A DNA stretch of 64,000 nucleotides from Herbinix sp. (GTDB lineage: Bacteria > Bacillota > Clostridia > Lachnospirales > Lachnospiraceae), in NCBI GenBank assembly GCA_028691795.1, contig JAQUYQ010000002.1:16456-80455 (forward strand). Direction: 5' to 3'. Numbering within the stretch: position 1 is the first letter of the stretch; the number at the start of each line of letters is the position of its first letter. The notes beneath the pieces are model-generated. The model was not told the origin of the DNA, ran no database searches, and worked only from the letters and a program-made list of their open reading frames with translations. Below are positions 9,139 to 17,250 of the stretch, piece after piece. A program made the translations under genes and the position numbers.

Positions 9139-10341
9139 ATGAATATAGGTTTATTTTCGGAGACCTATTATCCCGAAATCAATGGAGTTGCAACCTCTGT
9201 CTATATGTTGAAAAATGAGCTTGAAAAAAGAGGACATAATGTCTATGTCTTTACTACGAAAACGCCGGGTGAGCCAGAGCATGAGCATAATGTATTTCGC
9301 GTTCCGAGTTTGCCTTTTATATTTATTACAGAGCGTCGGGTAGGTATGTTTTATCAGCCTAGACTGGCACATATTATAAAGAAATTGAATTTAGATATTA
9401 TTCATACGCATACGGAATTTTCCTTGGGGATTTTTGGACGTATTATGGCGAAGGAATTAAGACTTCCAATTGTCCATACCTACCATACTATTTATGAGGA
9501 TTACACCCATTATCTGACTCGCTTTGAAATTGTTGACCGCAGAGCCAAGGCATTTGCCAGAACCTATTCCAAGGTTTGCTGTAATACCGTTGAGCAGGTT
9601 ATCGTTCCGACTGAGAAGACCAAGGATTTACTAATGACTTATAGTGTCCATAAGGACATATCCGTAGTTCCAACAGGAATTGACTTGAGTAAATTCGATT
9701 ATAGAAATTATTCGAAAGAAGATGTAAACTCACTAAAACAGAAATATAATCTTAGCGGGCAGGATAAGGTTATGATCTACATCGGCAGAGTATCTCAAGA
9801 GAAGAATATTGAAGAAATCATTCAAGCAATGCCGGAATATATGAAAACGAGAGAGGCAGTTCGGTTTGTAATTGTCGGAAGCGGACCAACACTTGAGAAA
9901 CTTGAAAATCTGGTAAAACAGATGGGTATTGAAGAGAGGTTTGTATTTACCGGATCTCAGCCTTGGGATACCATTGGTTTGTTTTATCAGCTAGGGGATG
10001 TATTTGTCAGTGCTTCACGAAGTGAGACCCAGGGCCTAACCTATATTGAGGCAATGGCATCCGGACTTCCGGTAGTAGCAAGACAGGATAAATGTCTGGA
10101 GGATATTCTGGAACAGGGCAAAAATGGTTATGCTTTTACGAATAAAGAAGAGCTTTACTATGGACTGGATCAAATTTTGTTTCAAGACAAACAGACGAAT
10201 TACGGTGAGAATGCGATAAAAAAAGTTGAAAAATATTCTACTCAGGAATTCGCTTATCAGGTTGAAAAGGTATATAATCAAGTTATTTCCAGAGACAGGG
10301 TATTCTGCAAACGGGTTATATACGATACGAAGAAAATATAA
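9139..10341 (+). CDS. Family 4 glycosyltransferase, glucosyl-diacylglycerol synthase type
   Basis: A 400-residue retaining GT-B glycosyltransferase. The N-terminal acceptor domain starts FSETYYPEINGVATSV, typical of enzymes adding glucose to diacylglycerol (MgtA/Alr-like monoglucosyl-DAG synthases). The C-terminal donor domain carries YIGRVSQEKNIEE and the E-x7-E pair E296/E304 within SETQGLTYIEAMASG, which binds the nucleotide sugar. HTHTEFSLG and HTYHTIYEDY are also family hallmarks. The likely role is making membrane glycolipids or lipid anchors at the inner face of the membrane. The lipid acceptor is inferred from similarity; it could modify another acceptor. Confidence 0.85.
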   Translation: MNIGLFSETYYPEINGVATSVYMLKNELEKRGHNVYVFTTKTPGEPEHEHNVFRVPSLPFIFITERRVGMFYQPRLAHIIKKLNLDIIHTHTEFSLGIFGRIMAKELRLPIVHTYHTIYEDYTHYLTRFEIVDRRAKAFARTYSKVCCNTVEQVIVPTEKTKDLLMTYSVHKDISVVPTGIDLSKFDYRNYSKEDVNSLKQKYNLSGQDKVMIYIGRVSQEKNIEEIIQAMPEYMKTREAVRFVIVGSGPTLEKLENLVKQMGIEERFVFTGSQPWDTIGLFYQLGDVFVSASRSETQGLTYIEAMASGLPVVARQDKCLEDILEQGKNGYAFTNKEELYYGLDQILFQDKQTNYGENAIKKVEKYSTQEFAYQVEKVYNQVISRDRVFCKRVIYDTKKI

Positions 10342-10428
10342 ATTCTTTCTTAATAAATCATCGGACAATTCGTATAAAAGCCAAAAAATTTTAAGAAGAT
10401 ACTGATTGTTAGATGATTGGAAGTACTT

Positions 10429-10566
10429 ATGATAAATAATTTGGAAGTGGTATCATTGGTGAGAATTAGGTTAAAAACAAGAACGCAGATAGCAGATATC
10501 GGCTCAGACTATGTAACGGATGATTACATTATGGTAAGTGATACTGTAATTGTAATAAATAATTAA
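10429..10566 (+). CDS. Possible small protein, 45 residues
   Basis: An ORF beginning ATG with GGAAG 5 bases upstream encodes 45 residues, hydrophobic at both ends and ending in SDTVIVINN. It lies in the 350-base gap between the glycosyltransferase and the Ig-like protein. No family is recognised. The only support is the ribosome site and the uninterrupted frame, so it may be chance. Confidence 0.25.
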   Translation: MINNLEVVSLVRIRLKTRTQIADIGSDYVTDDYIMVSDTVIVINN

Positions 10567-10694
10567 GTAATTAGACAAGATTTTGACAATAATTTTGCTA
10601 TAATATGGTATATGGAATAGCAATAATAGTTACAGTATCCACAGAGGCTAAGGCTACATATTAAGTAGCTGGGGAAAATTAGGAGGTAAGCAGA

Positions 10695-13241
10695 ATGAAG
10701 ATATGTTTGAAGAAAAAGTTAACTCTGTTTCTGGTAGTGGCACTTCTTGTACCTGTATTTTGGAATCAGAATGTGACTGTGGCAAGTGCAGCAACTCCTG
10801 CTTTGACACAGACAAAGGTCGAAATAAGCGGAATAGGTGAAACTTATGATTTAAATATTAAAAATAAAGTAAAAGGCAGTACATATAAGTGGACCACATC
10901 CAATAAGACGGTTGCAACAGTAACCAAGAGTGGATTGATTACCTCCGTTAAGAAAGGCACCGCAACAATTCGGTGTAATGTTACTTACCCATCAAAGAAA
11001 ACAAAAACTCTATCCTGTAAAGTTACCGTTATAATACCGGCAACCGAGATCAGCATTTCCAATGCTCCATTAGTGAACGGGGCATATCAGCTGGCACTTA
11101 ATAGCAGCGTTGATTTTGAAACTGTACTTGCTCCGGAGAATTCCACGGATGCAAACTATTGGTACATCGATAGCGGTGATACGGATTGTATACGAATTGA
11201 TGATGCCAGTAAAGGAACGATAACAGGTATCAAAGCCGGAAAAGTTGTTTTAAGAGTAAAAGCTGTAAAAACTTCAACAAAGGAAGCAGCGGCTCTGAGT
11301 GATATTGATGCTGCCGTAATTATTGAAGTTGTTGCACCTACAGCGGGAGTAAAAAGTGCGGATATTGTAAGCTCAAACCAAATCTCAGTAGTTTTTGACA
11401 GCCCGGTTCAGCAAAGTACGGTAATCAATACAAATAATACTTTATCCTCTAATATCACAGTGTCAATGTGCAAGAATACAAAGAATGTTCTGGCAGATGA
11501 TCCTGGAACGCTTACAGCGAGCTTATCCACTGATATGAAGACATTAACCATCACTTCAGCAAATGCTTTTGATGGTATCTATGGAATAAACTTTACAAAT
11601 AGTATTATGTCAACAAGCGGTATTGCATTAGCCGAGTATTATAAGCAAATGACTTATACGGACACGATAGCACCTTATATTTCAGCTGTTACTATGGATG
11701 ATACCGGTTTGATTGCTACAATTAACTTTAGCGAGGCTCTTGATTTTTCTACCTTTAAGGTTTCAGGCGCAACGTTGGTAACGACAGGTGTTACAGCGGA
11801 TGCTACAACGATCAGTAAATTGAATAATGCCAACAATTATGTTATCAGTACGGATAAAAAATCCGTAACAATTAATCTATCTAATATTGTTGTCAGTGAT
11901 TACGGTAAGATATTTACTGTAGTGATTTCCGGAATTAAAGATTTATCAGGCAATTCTCCTTCCAGTGCATATCTGATGGCTACTTTGCGGACGGATACAT
12001 CACCGAGACCTCAGGCAAAATATTTATACATGACGCGTACTTCATATAATACGATCACAGCAACCTTTGACCGTGCAATCAAAACCGGTGGATGGATCCA
12101 AATCAGCGGAGGTACTACAATTAATGGTGTGGTAGACGTGGCAAACAACAAGAAGGTTAATTATACGATTTCTGATGCAGAAGCTCAGTATACAGGAGTA
12201 AAGCAAGTATCCATCTGCAATTGGAACAGCTATAATGTAATATCAACAGACACCTCAGCGAGTAGTATGTATACCTATAGTCTTGATTTTACTACAGAAA
12301 AAGTAAATCCTTACTGTACCTATGCTTTTGATGCATCAACCGGAATTCTCACCCTAACTTATAATGAGAGTGTTAATATAACTACGGTAGGGGGGACGTT
12401 CAGCTCCATATTTACATCAACATCGGATGATATCAGACCGGGAACTAACATAACCTACACTAATGTGTCGCATACAGATGGCAATAATATAATTAAGCTG
12501 AAACTTTCCAATATGTCTCTAATCGGTAATTATACCTTTACCCTGGAGGCCGGCTTTGTAAAAGACTACTTTAAAAATTTCAGTTTAAGTTATACAATTA
12601 CCATAGGTAATTCGTCAGGAACCTCAGCCGAACTTCCTGCACCTTATATGATTACACAATCAACCACTGATTTAAATGAAATCGATTTATATTTTGCAAA
12701 TAAATTGGATACGGTGTCAGCACAGACAGCAAGCAATTATACGATTACAGGCGTAACCATTTTGAAAGCAGAACTGGTAAGCAATTCTTCTGATGGAGCA
12801 ATTGTTAAGTTGACGGTTGCAGATAATTCGATCGAAGTAACCGTAGGTCGTCCGATTACTGTCACAGGAGTAAAGGGTTATAATAATAGCTATACAGCGA
12901 TTACCTCCTACCAGACAACCATAGAACTTAAGGAAAATAAGAAACCATATTACATTAGTACAACATTTGATACAACTACAAAAAACGGTATAAAATTATT
13001 ATTCAGTGAACAAGTTACAGGTTCCTTAGTTGTTAAGGTAACTCAGACGATATACGGTATTACAACAGATTGCACAAATGTAGTAACAATAAACAGCAAT
13101 TATGCATATATAAGCCTGGTTCCCGTGCCGACGAATGGTGCTTATTTAAAAGTTGAGATTATTAGTAATGGTATCAAGGACTTAAGCGGTAATGCCGTAG
13201 TTCCGATGTCAACGATACTGGGAACAACGGCTTCTTACTAA
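10695..13241 (+). CDS. Secreted Ig-like surface protein (BIG2 plus SbsA-type Ig repeats)
   Basis: 848 residues. A signal peptide (charged start, hydrophobic core, VASAA near 29-33) is followed by a BIG2 bacterial Ig-like domain at about 37-113 (VATVTKSGLITSVKKGTATI). A second Ig-like segment comes next, then four to five repeats of about 100 residues related to SbsA/Big_5 Ig modules, each with phrases such as GIKDLSGN or AEYYKQMTYTDT. There is no LPXTG, SLH or C-terminal membrane anchor, so it is probably held non-covalently or released. Proteins of this make-up serve adhesion or cell-surface scaffolding. AGGAGG precedes the ATG. TTGACA at 10583 and TATAAT at 10599 are only 10 bases apart, so I do not call them a promoter. 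Confidence 0.82.
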   Translation: MKICLKKKLTLFLVVALLVPVFWNQNVTVASAATPALTQTKVEISGIGETYDLNIKNKVKGSTYKWTTSNKTVATVTKSGLITSVKKGTATIRCNVTYPSKKTKTLSCKVTVIIPATEISISNAPLVNGAYQLALNSSVDFETVLAPENSTDANYWYIDSGDTDCIRIDDASKGTITGIKAGKVVLRVKAVKTSTKEAAALSDIDAAVIIEVVAPTAGVKSADIVSSNQISVVFDSPVQQSTVINTNNTLSSNITVSMCKNTKNVLADDPGTLTASLSTDMKTLTITSANAFDGIYGINFTNSIMSTSGIALAEYYKQMTYTDTIAPYISAVTMDDTGLIATINFSEALDFSTFKVSGATLVTTGVTADATTISKLNNANNYVISTDKKSVTINLSNIVVSDYGKIFTVVISGIKDLSGNSPSSAYLMATLRTDTSPRPQAKYLYMTRTSYNTITATFDRAIKTGGWIQISGGTTINGVVDVANNKKVNYTISDAEAQYTGVKQVSICNWNSYNVISTDTSASSMYTYSLDFTTEKVNPYCTYAFDASTGILTLTYNESVNITTVGGTFSSIFTSTSDDIRPGTNITYTNVSHTDGNNIIKLKLSNMSLIGNYTFTLEAGFVKDYFKNFSLSYTITIGNSSGTSAELPAPYMITQSTTDLNEIDLYFANKLDTVSAQTASNYTITGVTILKAELVSNSSDGAIVKLTVADNSIEVTVGRPITVTGVKGYNNSYTAITSYQTTIELKENKKPYYISTTFDTTTKNGIKLLFSEQVTGSLVVKVTQTIYGITTDCTNVVTINSNYAYISLVPVPTNGAYLKVEIISNGIKDLSGNAVVPMSTILGTTASY

Positions 13242-13397
13242 ACACAAAAAGCGATGCAAAAATATTAAGCTTTAGATAAAAATTGATATTGATATGGGAG
13301 AAAGTGCTCTCGAAATTCCATACCATATGGTGTTTTGGGGGCATTTTAAATAACAAAAGAAAACTTAATGATGAGAACGAAGTGAGCATATTAAAGA

Positions 13398-13428
13398 TTG
13401 CTTGCGATATGCGATCGGAGTGAAGAGA
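13398..13428 (+). repeat. 31-base intergenic repeat, copy 1
   Basis: Identical over 31 bases to 16266-16296, with similarity continuing left through GAGCATAT. It sits just ahead of the hemerythrin gene. It is followed at 13428-13448 by a perfect 9-base-stem hairpin (ATTATGGAC/GTCCATAAT, loop GAA) that ends 6 bases before the GGAGG ribosome site. Confidence 0.75.
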
Positions 13429-13467
13429 TTATGGACGAAGTCCATAATATGAATGGAGGTAAACGAC

Positions 13468-13854
13468 ATGTATGAATTTAAGAACGAATTTCGCACCGGT
13501 ATTGAAAGTATTGACCAGGAACATGCAAAGCTGTTCGAAATAGCGGACAGAGCTTATACGACACTGATGGATGAATTTATACCGGATAAATATGATTATA
13601 TTGTAGATATCCTGAATGAACTCAAGGATTATGCAGCTACTCATTTTAAACATGAAGAAGAGTATATGATTAGCATTAACTATAGGAAATTATTTTCTCA
13701 AAAAGCAATGCATGATGAATTCATCGAGAAAATCTCGGGATATGATTTGGACAAGCTGGATGAGAATCAGAAGGACGCAATTGTTGAAATACTAGACTTT
13801 TTAAATGAGTGGCTAGTGGATCACATTCTAAAAAGTGATAAATTAATCGGATAA
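13468..13854 (+). CDS. Bacteriohemerythrin-like protein with one ligand changed
   Basis: 128 residues, a four-helix bundle that binds oxygen at a di-iron centre. ATG 13468 is chosen because GGAGGT lies 7 bases ahead; an ATG at 13453 overlaps that site. Of the seven usual iron ligands, H19, H59, E63, H82, H119 and D124 are present at the expected spacing. The position of the fourth ligand histidine (H77 in the Methylococcus protein) is Q78. The protein may bind iron differently or act as a sensor. In an anaerobe such proteins are thought to scavenge oxygen or deliver it to reductases. It is preceded by the 31-base repeat and followed by a terminator. Confidence 0.85.
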   Translation: MYEFKNEFRTGIESIDQEHAKLFEIADRAYTTLMDEFIPDKYDYIVDILNELKDYAATHFKHEEEYMISINYRKLFSQKAMHDEFIEKISGYDLDKLDENQKDAIVEILDFLNEWLVDHILKSDKLIG

Positions 13855-13884
13855 TTAAAATCAGTTATTTTCATCATTTAATAA

Positions 13885-13919
13885 ACAATGGTGTAGTCTT
13901 TGTACTGCGAATCTTCAGT
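13885..13919 (+). repeat. Fragment of the palindromic intergenic repeat
   Basis: Resembles the terminal 35 bases of the long copy at 44598-44791 (CAATG..TAG.CTTTGT..CGCGAA.TTTCAGT). It lies on the other side of the hemerythrin terminator from the copy at 13990. Confidence 0.5.
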
Positions 13920-13936
13920 TTTTAAAATAATAAATT

Positions 13937-13984
13937 AAGGTTGTTGTAGTTGGGGGAGAATTCCTGAATACAACAACCTTATTA
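13937..13984 (+). terminator. Terminator after the hemerythrin gene
   Basis: AAGGTTGTTGTA at 13937-13948 pairs perfectly with 13969-13980, followed by ATTATT. The stem is strong but the T-run is short. Confidence 0.7.
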
Positions 13985-13989
13985 TTCAT

Positions 13990-14118
13990 CTGAAACTTCG
14001 CAACACAAAGAGTAGAACATTACTTATAAAATCAGCATGTAATGCGTATATGAAGCCAGAATGAAAATATCATAACTTATGGTTTCTTCACATAACGTAA
14101 ATGCTGATTTTATTAAGC
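13990..14118 (-). repeat. Palindromic intergenic repeat, copy A (internally deleted)
   Basis: Reads as the reverse complement of the copy at 44598-44791 with about 35 internal bases missing. Its ends CTGAAACTTCG and TGCTGATTTTATTAAGC match that copy. It lies 34 bases from the stop of the hydrogenase-like gene. Confidence 0.75.
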
Positions 14119-14152
14119 GTTTAATAACTTTTCTAAGGAGCAGATAATTATC

Positions 14153-15436
14153 TTATTCTCCGGATATTCGGATACTGGTATGTGAGGCTTCACTAAAATT
14201 ACGTGTAAAGATATCGCTTTTCTCAAGCAGACCTTCAATCGTATCCAAGCCTAATCGATGCAGTAGTTCTACCACATAAGGATTATCTATCGGTGTTTGA
14301 TAAGGAGCATTATTACCGTATTCTTCCACATGAATACGACCGATTTCATGTGGTATTAAAACTCTTGGTCCGCCGACGCAGCCGCCGACACAGCCCATTC
14401 CCTCAAAGAAGTTAGCCGTTGTATTACCGGACAATAAATCATTAATCATCGTCTTGCAGGCAGGAACACCGTCTGCTTTTTGTGTATGGATAGTTATTTT
14501 ACGGTTTGGATTGATTCGTTTTAAAGTAGCTTCAACCGCTTCGCTGACTCCACCGGCATGAGCATATATTCTGCCTGCGCGGGAGGAGTGGTCTTTCTCG
14601 CTTTCTTCCATTTCTGCTGGATCGATTTCCATTACATTAAAGATATCCTGCACTTCCTGGAAGGTTAATACGTAGTCAACAGCATCGGCTATATCCTTTT
14701 CTCTGGCTTCCGCCTTCTTTGCCAGGCAAGGCCCGATAAAGACAGTCAGGGCATCCGGATGTAATACCTTAACAGCTCGCCCACTTGCAATCATTGGCGA
14801 TACGGCTGGCGGAACATGCGGAATCAAATCCTTATATATTTTTCTAATCATCGCAATCCACATAGGACAGCAGCTGCTGGTTAACTGATAATCTTGTTCC
14901 GTTAAAATGTTTTTATCAAATTCAAGAGCTTCCTTTAAGGTCAGAATATCAGCAAATAATGATACTTCTATCATTCCGTCGAAACCCACCTTCTTCAAAG
15001 CACTTCTCAGCTTTCCAGGGGTCACATCACTGCTGAACTGACCTAAGAAAGCGGGTGCAACCAATGCATATACCAGACCCTTATGAGAGCGGATTGCCTG
15101 TAATGCTGGAATTACGTCCTTACTGCTGGTAAGGTTTTTAGCTCGGCACTCCTGAATACAGATGGAACATCCAGCACACTGATCTTCATCAATTATGATT
15201 TCACCGGTTTTACCGGGATGTATTGCATGGTAGGGACATACTTTTATACAATTGGGATCATCTTCACATTTGCAATCACCGGTATGCCATACAATTGGAT
15301 GCTTTTCAGGATGAAGCAGGCAATCAAGCTGATGAGTATCATAAAGCTCCAACTTTTCTAAAAAACTTGTATCCTTTTCCTTCAATGTTCTAACCAAAAC
15401 CTCATAGTACAGCTCTTCAAATGTCTTCATTCGCAT
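14153..15436 (-). CDS. [FeFe]-hydrogenase-like protein, sensory or uncharacterised subgroup
   Basis: 427 residues. Two [4Fe-4S] cysteine sets (C55, C57, C63, C67 and C87, C90, C93, C97) precede an H-cluster domain. The three H-cluster motifs are variants: TSSCCPMW (C189, C190), GPCLAKKAEA (C237) and GMGCVGGCVGG (C349, C353). All four expected H-cluster cysteines are kept. The residue after the CCP proline is Met instead of Gly, and the third motif lacks the usual ACPGGC wording. This fits the small group B/C/D-like enzymes rather than the main fermentative HydA. The start at 15436 has AAGGA 8 bases upstream. Palindromic-repeat copies flank the gene on both sides. It may be a redox or H2 sensor or a hydrogenase of unknown partner. 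Confidence 0.82.
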   Translation of the reverse strand: MRMKTFEELYYEVLVRTLKEKDTSFLEKLELYDTHQLDCLLHPEKHPIVWHTGDCKCEDDPNCIKVCPYHAIHPGKTGEIIIDEDQCAGCSICIQECRAKNLTSSKDVIPALQAIRSHKGLVYALVAPAFLGQFSSDVTPGKLRSALKKVGFDGMIEVSLFADILTLKEALEFDKNILTEQDYQLTSSCCPMWIAMIRKIYKDLIPHVPPAVSPMIASGRAVKVLHPDALTVFIGPCLAKKAEAREKDIADAVDYVLTFQEVQDIFNVMEIDPAEMEESEKDHSSRAGRIYAHAGGVSEAVEATLKRINPNRKITIHTQKADGVPACKTMINDLLSGNTTANFFEGMGCVGGCVGGPRVLIPHEIGRIHVEEYGNNAPYQTPIDNPYVVELLHRLGLDTIEGLLEKSDIFTRNFSEASHTSIRISGE

Positions 15437-15477
15437 TATCCTAATCCTTTCCTGATTCGAAATTTATATTAATTCTA

Positions 15478-15573
15478 GCTTCAATTTTAAGTTGGTCTTC
15501 ACTAATGGTTTCATATAGGCATTACATGCTGATTTTATAAGCAGCGTTCCAGTATTTGTACTGCGAAGTTCCA
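15478..15573 (+). repeat. Palindromic intergenic repeat, copy B (half element)
   Basis: Matches the right half of the copy at 44598-44791: GCTTCAATTTTAAGTTGG, CACTAATGGTTTCAT, GGCATTACATGCTGATTTTA and the ACTGCGAAGTT end. It lies 41 bases upstream of the hydrogenase-like gene start and may carry part of its leader. Confidence 0.75.
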
Positions 15574-15969
15574 TTCTATGATTTAAAATAGAAATTGTAG
15601 TAAATACTTATGCAAGAAAATTAAAAAGAATAGATGGTAATAATTCTTTTAAAGGCTAATAATGTTTAACAAGGTGTTAATAGATATTATCAAGTTAATG
15701 GATAAAATTAAATAGGTATAAACATTAAGGATATTATATGTAATTTGACTAATTTTAAATCCAATATTAATAAAGTAATAATTAAACTGAGGGAAAGCGA
15801 TAGAACAATTAATGTCAGGGATACGGTGAAAATCAAATAAAACGATAATAAGCAATTTAGATGAATAATAAGTGAACAAAAATCATTTTGTAAAATATAT
15901 TTTACCACTAATGTATTAATAAAGCAAATAAGCTAATCCGTAAATATTCTAACAAGAATAAGATAATAG
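15574..15969. other. AT-rich non-coding stretch between repeat copies B and C
   Basis: About 400 bases of very AT-rich sequence without a supported gene. Open frames on the minus strand here are low-complexity Ile/Leu/Asn runs with no ribosome site. Repeat copies lie at both ends, so it may be older element debris. Confidence 0.4.
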
Positions 15970-16128
15970 CTGAAACTCGGTGCACAATGACTTAAGAATT
16001 GCTTATAAAATCTGCAGGTAACACTTAACTTAAGCTTTTAGTGAATTCTGACTTAAAATTTTAAGCCAGAATTAAAAAATAATAACGAATGGGGTTTTTC
16101 ACATAGCATAATAGCAGATTTAATAAGG
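15970..16128 (-). repeat. Palindromic intergenic repeat, copy C (diverged)
   Basis: Begins CTGAAACTCGG, contains GCTTATAAAATCTGCAGGTAA, TTAGTGAATTC and TTTTTCACATAGCATAATAGC, and ends AGATTTAATAAGG. This is the order of the copy at 44598-44791 read in reverse complement, with more substitutions. Confidence 0.7.
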
Positions 16129-16171
16129 TGAGATTCACTTAGTTATTTTTCACATTTATACCTATATATGC

Positions 16172-16200
16172 TTTACTAGGATTTGCATTTGCTTTATAAT
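16172..16200 (+). promoter_or_regulatory. Promoter of the VanZ operon
   Basis: TTTACT at 16172-16177 and a perfect TATAAT at 16195-16200 with 17-base spacing. The second 31-base repeat would lie in the transcribed leader. Confidence 0.6.
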
Positions 16201-16265
16201 AAATATGCATACTTAAAGGTTTAAGGAAGCGTTTTTAAATAATAACGTAATGAGCATATGCAAGC

Positions 16266-16296
16266 TTGCTTGCGATATGCGATCGGAGTGAAGAGA
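16266..16296 (+). repeat. 31-base intergenic repeat, copy 2
   Basis: Identical to 13398-13428. With flanking bases it folds into a hairpin (GCATATGCAAGC with GCTTGCGATATGC) in the leader of the VanZ-family gene. Reading frame runs through it, but the protein start is placed downstream. Confidence 0.75.
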
Positions 16297-16311
16297 ATAT
16301 GGAGAAGAAAC

Positions 16312-16821
16312 TTGAAGCGACAGAATAAAAAGAGATTAACTAAGGCCGGATGGCTTTTGTTTTATTTATATATTATTATATTATCCTATTTTTTGTTTTT
16401 TAGTGAGCATTATGGGAGAGAAAATGTAATGAAAGAATATCATTATAACCTCGAATTTTTTAAAGAAATCAAACGTTTTATAAAATATCGTGAGTTACTT
16501 GGCTTTGAGAGTTTTGTCGTGAATATTTTAGGAAACATATTGGCATTTGCGCCGTTTGGATTTCTGCTTCCATTATTAAAAATAAAATATAGAAAATTTT
16601 TTTATACCACCTTCTTATGCTTACTCTTTAGTGTATCGGTCGAATTAGTACAATTATTACTTAAGGTTGGTATATTTGATGTTGATGATATAATGATGAA
16701 TACGACCGGTGGGATTATAGGATACGTATCATTTATGATTTTTAATTTACTGTTACGGATTTTTAAACCGAGAAGTAATATAAAAAGTTTTGAAAGTACC
16801 AAAACTCGTGGGGGGAATTAA
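16312..16821 (+). CDS. VanZ-family membrane protein
   Basis: About 169 residues from TTG 16312, chosen because GGAGAAG at 16301-16307 is well spaced. An ATG at 16258 in the same frame would translate through the 31-base repeat and has no ribosome site. Four membrane segments. The family signature is seen in NILGNILAFAPFGFLLP and in VELVQLLLKVGIFDVDDI followed by NTTGGIIGY. The type member, VanZ of enterococci, gives low-level teicoplanin resistance, but most relatives have no known role. The stop overlaps the next start by one base, so the two are co-translated. Confidence 0.82.
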   Translation: MKRQNKKRLTKAGWLLFYLYIIILSYFLFFSEHYGRENVMKEYHYNLEFFKEIKRFIKYRELLGFESFVVNILGNILAFAPFGFLLPLLKIKYRKFFYTTFLCLLFSVSVELVQLLLKVGIFDVDDIMMNTTGGIIGYVSFMIFNLLLRIFKPRSNIKSFESTKTRGGN

Positions 16822-17147
16822 TGATGTTGTTTAGACGCAATAAGGAAATGATACATTTTTCTGGTAGAAGACATACAAAAATGGGAATTAGTTCGGTAAT
16901 TATTGGAGTGTTTGTTATATTGGTTTTTTTGACAATCAGTGTGATATCCGGTCTGGCAAAAGGTAAGGGAGGCTTCCTGCTGGGGGTCATCGGACTTCTC
17001 TTATTTTTCCTATCTGTATTTGGCTTCGTGTTAGCCTATAAATCATTTAAGAAAAAGGATATCTTTTACCGATTTCCTGTGATTGGGATAATTCTGAATG
17101 GGTTGATGACCCTATTATTTATAGTTATCTATCTGCTTGGTATTTAA
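16821..17147 (+). CDS. Small three-helix membrane protein (DUF6142-like)
   Basis: 108 residues. The N-terminus carries HFSGRRHTKMG, followed by three hydrophobic helices (about 22-45, 51-73 and 86-107) separated by KGKGG and KKKDIFYRFP. I associate this pattern with the DUF6142 family common in Lachnospiraceae, from memory only. A GGGGG ribosome site overlaps the end of the VanZ gene. It likely forms an operon with VanZ and perhaps the M29 peptidase. Function unknown. Confidence 0.72.
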   Translation: MMLFRRNKEMIHFSGRRHTKMGISSVIIGVFVILVFLTISVISGLAKGKGGFLLGVIGLLLFFLSVFGFVLAYKSFKKKDIFYRFPVIGIILNGLMTLLFIVIYLLGI

Positions 17148-17164
17148 TTGATAAATGGGCGTAA

Positions 17165-17191
17165 GTGTGAAAAATCAAAGATTTTTCACAC
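17165..17191. repeat. Perfect 12-base-arm palindrome
   Basis: GTGTGAAAAATC, loop AAA, GATTTTTCACAC. It is followed by a weaker GCCTGC/GCAGGC hairpin up to the M29 gene start. There is no T-run after the first stem in the direction of transcription, so an operator or mRNA-processing role is as likely as termination. Confidence 0.6.
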
Positions 17192-17250
17192 ATAACTTTG
17201 TGCCTGCGGCCCAAAGTTTGCAGGCTTTGATGAAAGGTATGGTTATTTAT

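Noticed and set aside
10583-10604. TTGACA and TATAAT ahead of the Ig-like protein gene
   Set aside because: Only 10 bases separate them, too few for sigma-A; kept out of the promoter list.
10605-10694. c-di-GMP riboswitch before the surface-protein gene
   Set aside because: The conserved GEMM core was not found; only a short GCTAC/GTAGC hairpin is present.
15649-15908. Two minus-strand open frames in the AT-rich gap
   Set aside because: Low-complexity Ile/Leu/Ser/Asn runs without a ribosome site, overlapping each other; they look like chance frames.
16258-16311. Longer VanZ start at ATG 16258
   Set aside because: It would translate the 31-base repeat into protein and has no ribosome site, whereas TTG 16312 does.
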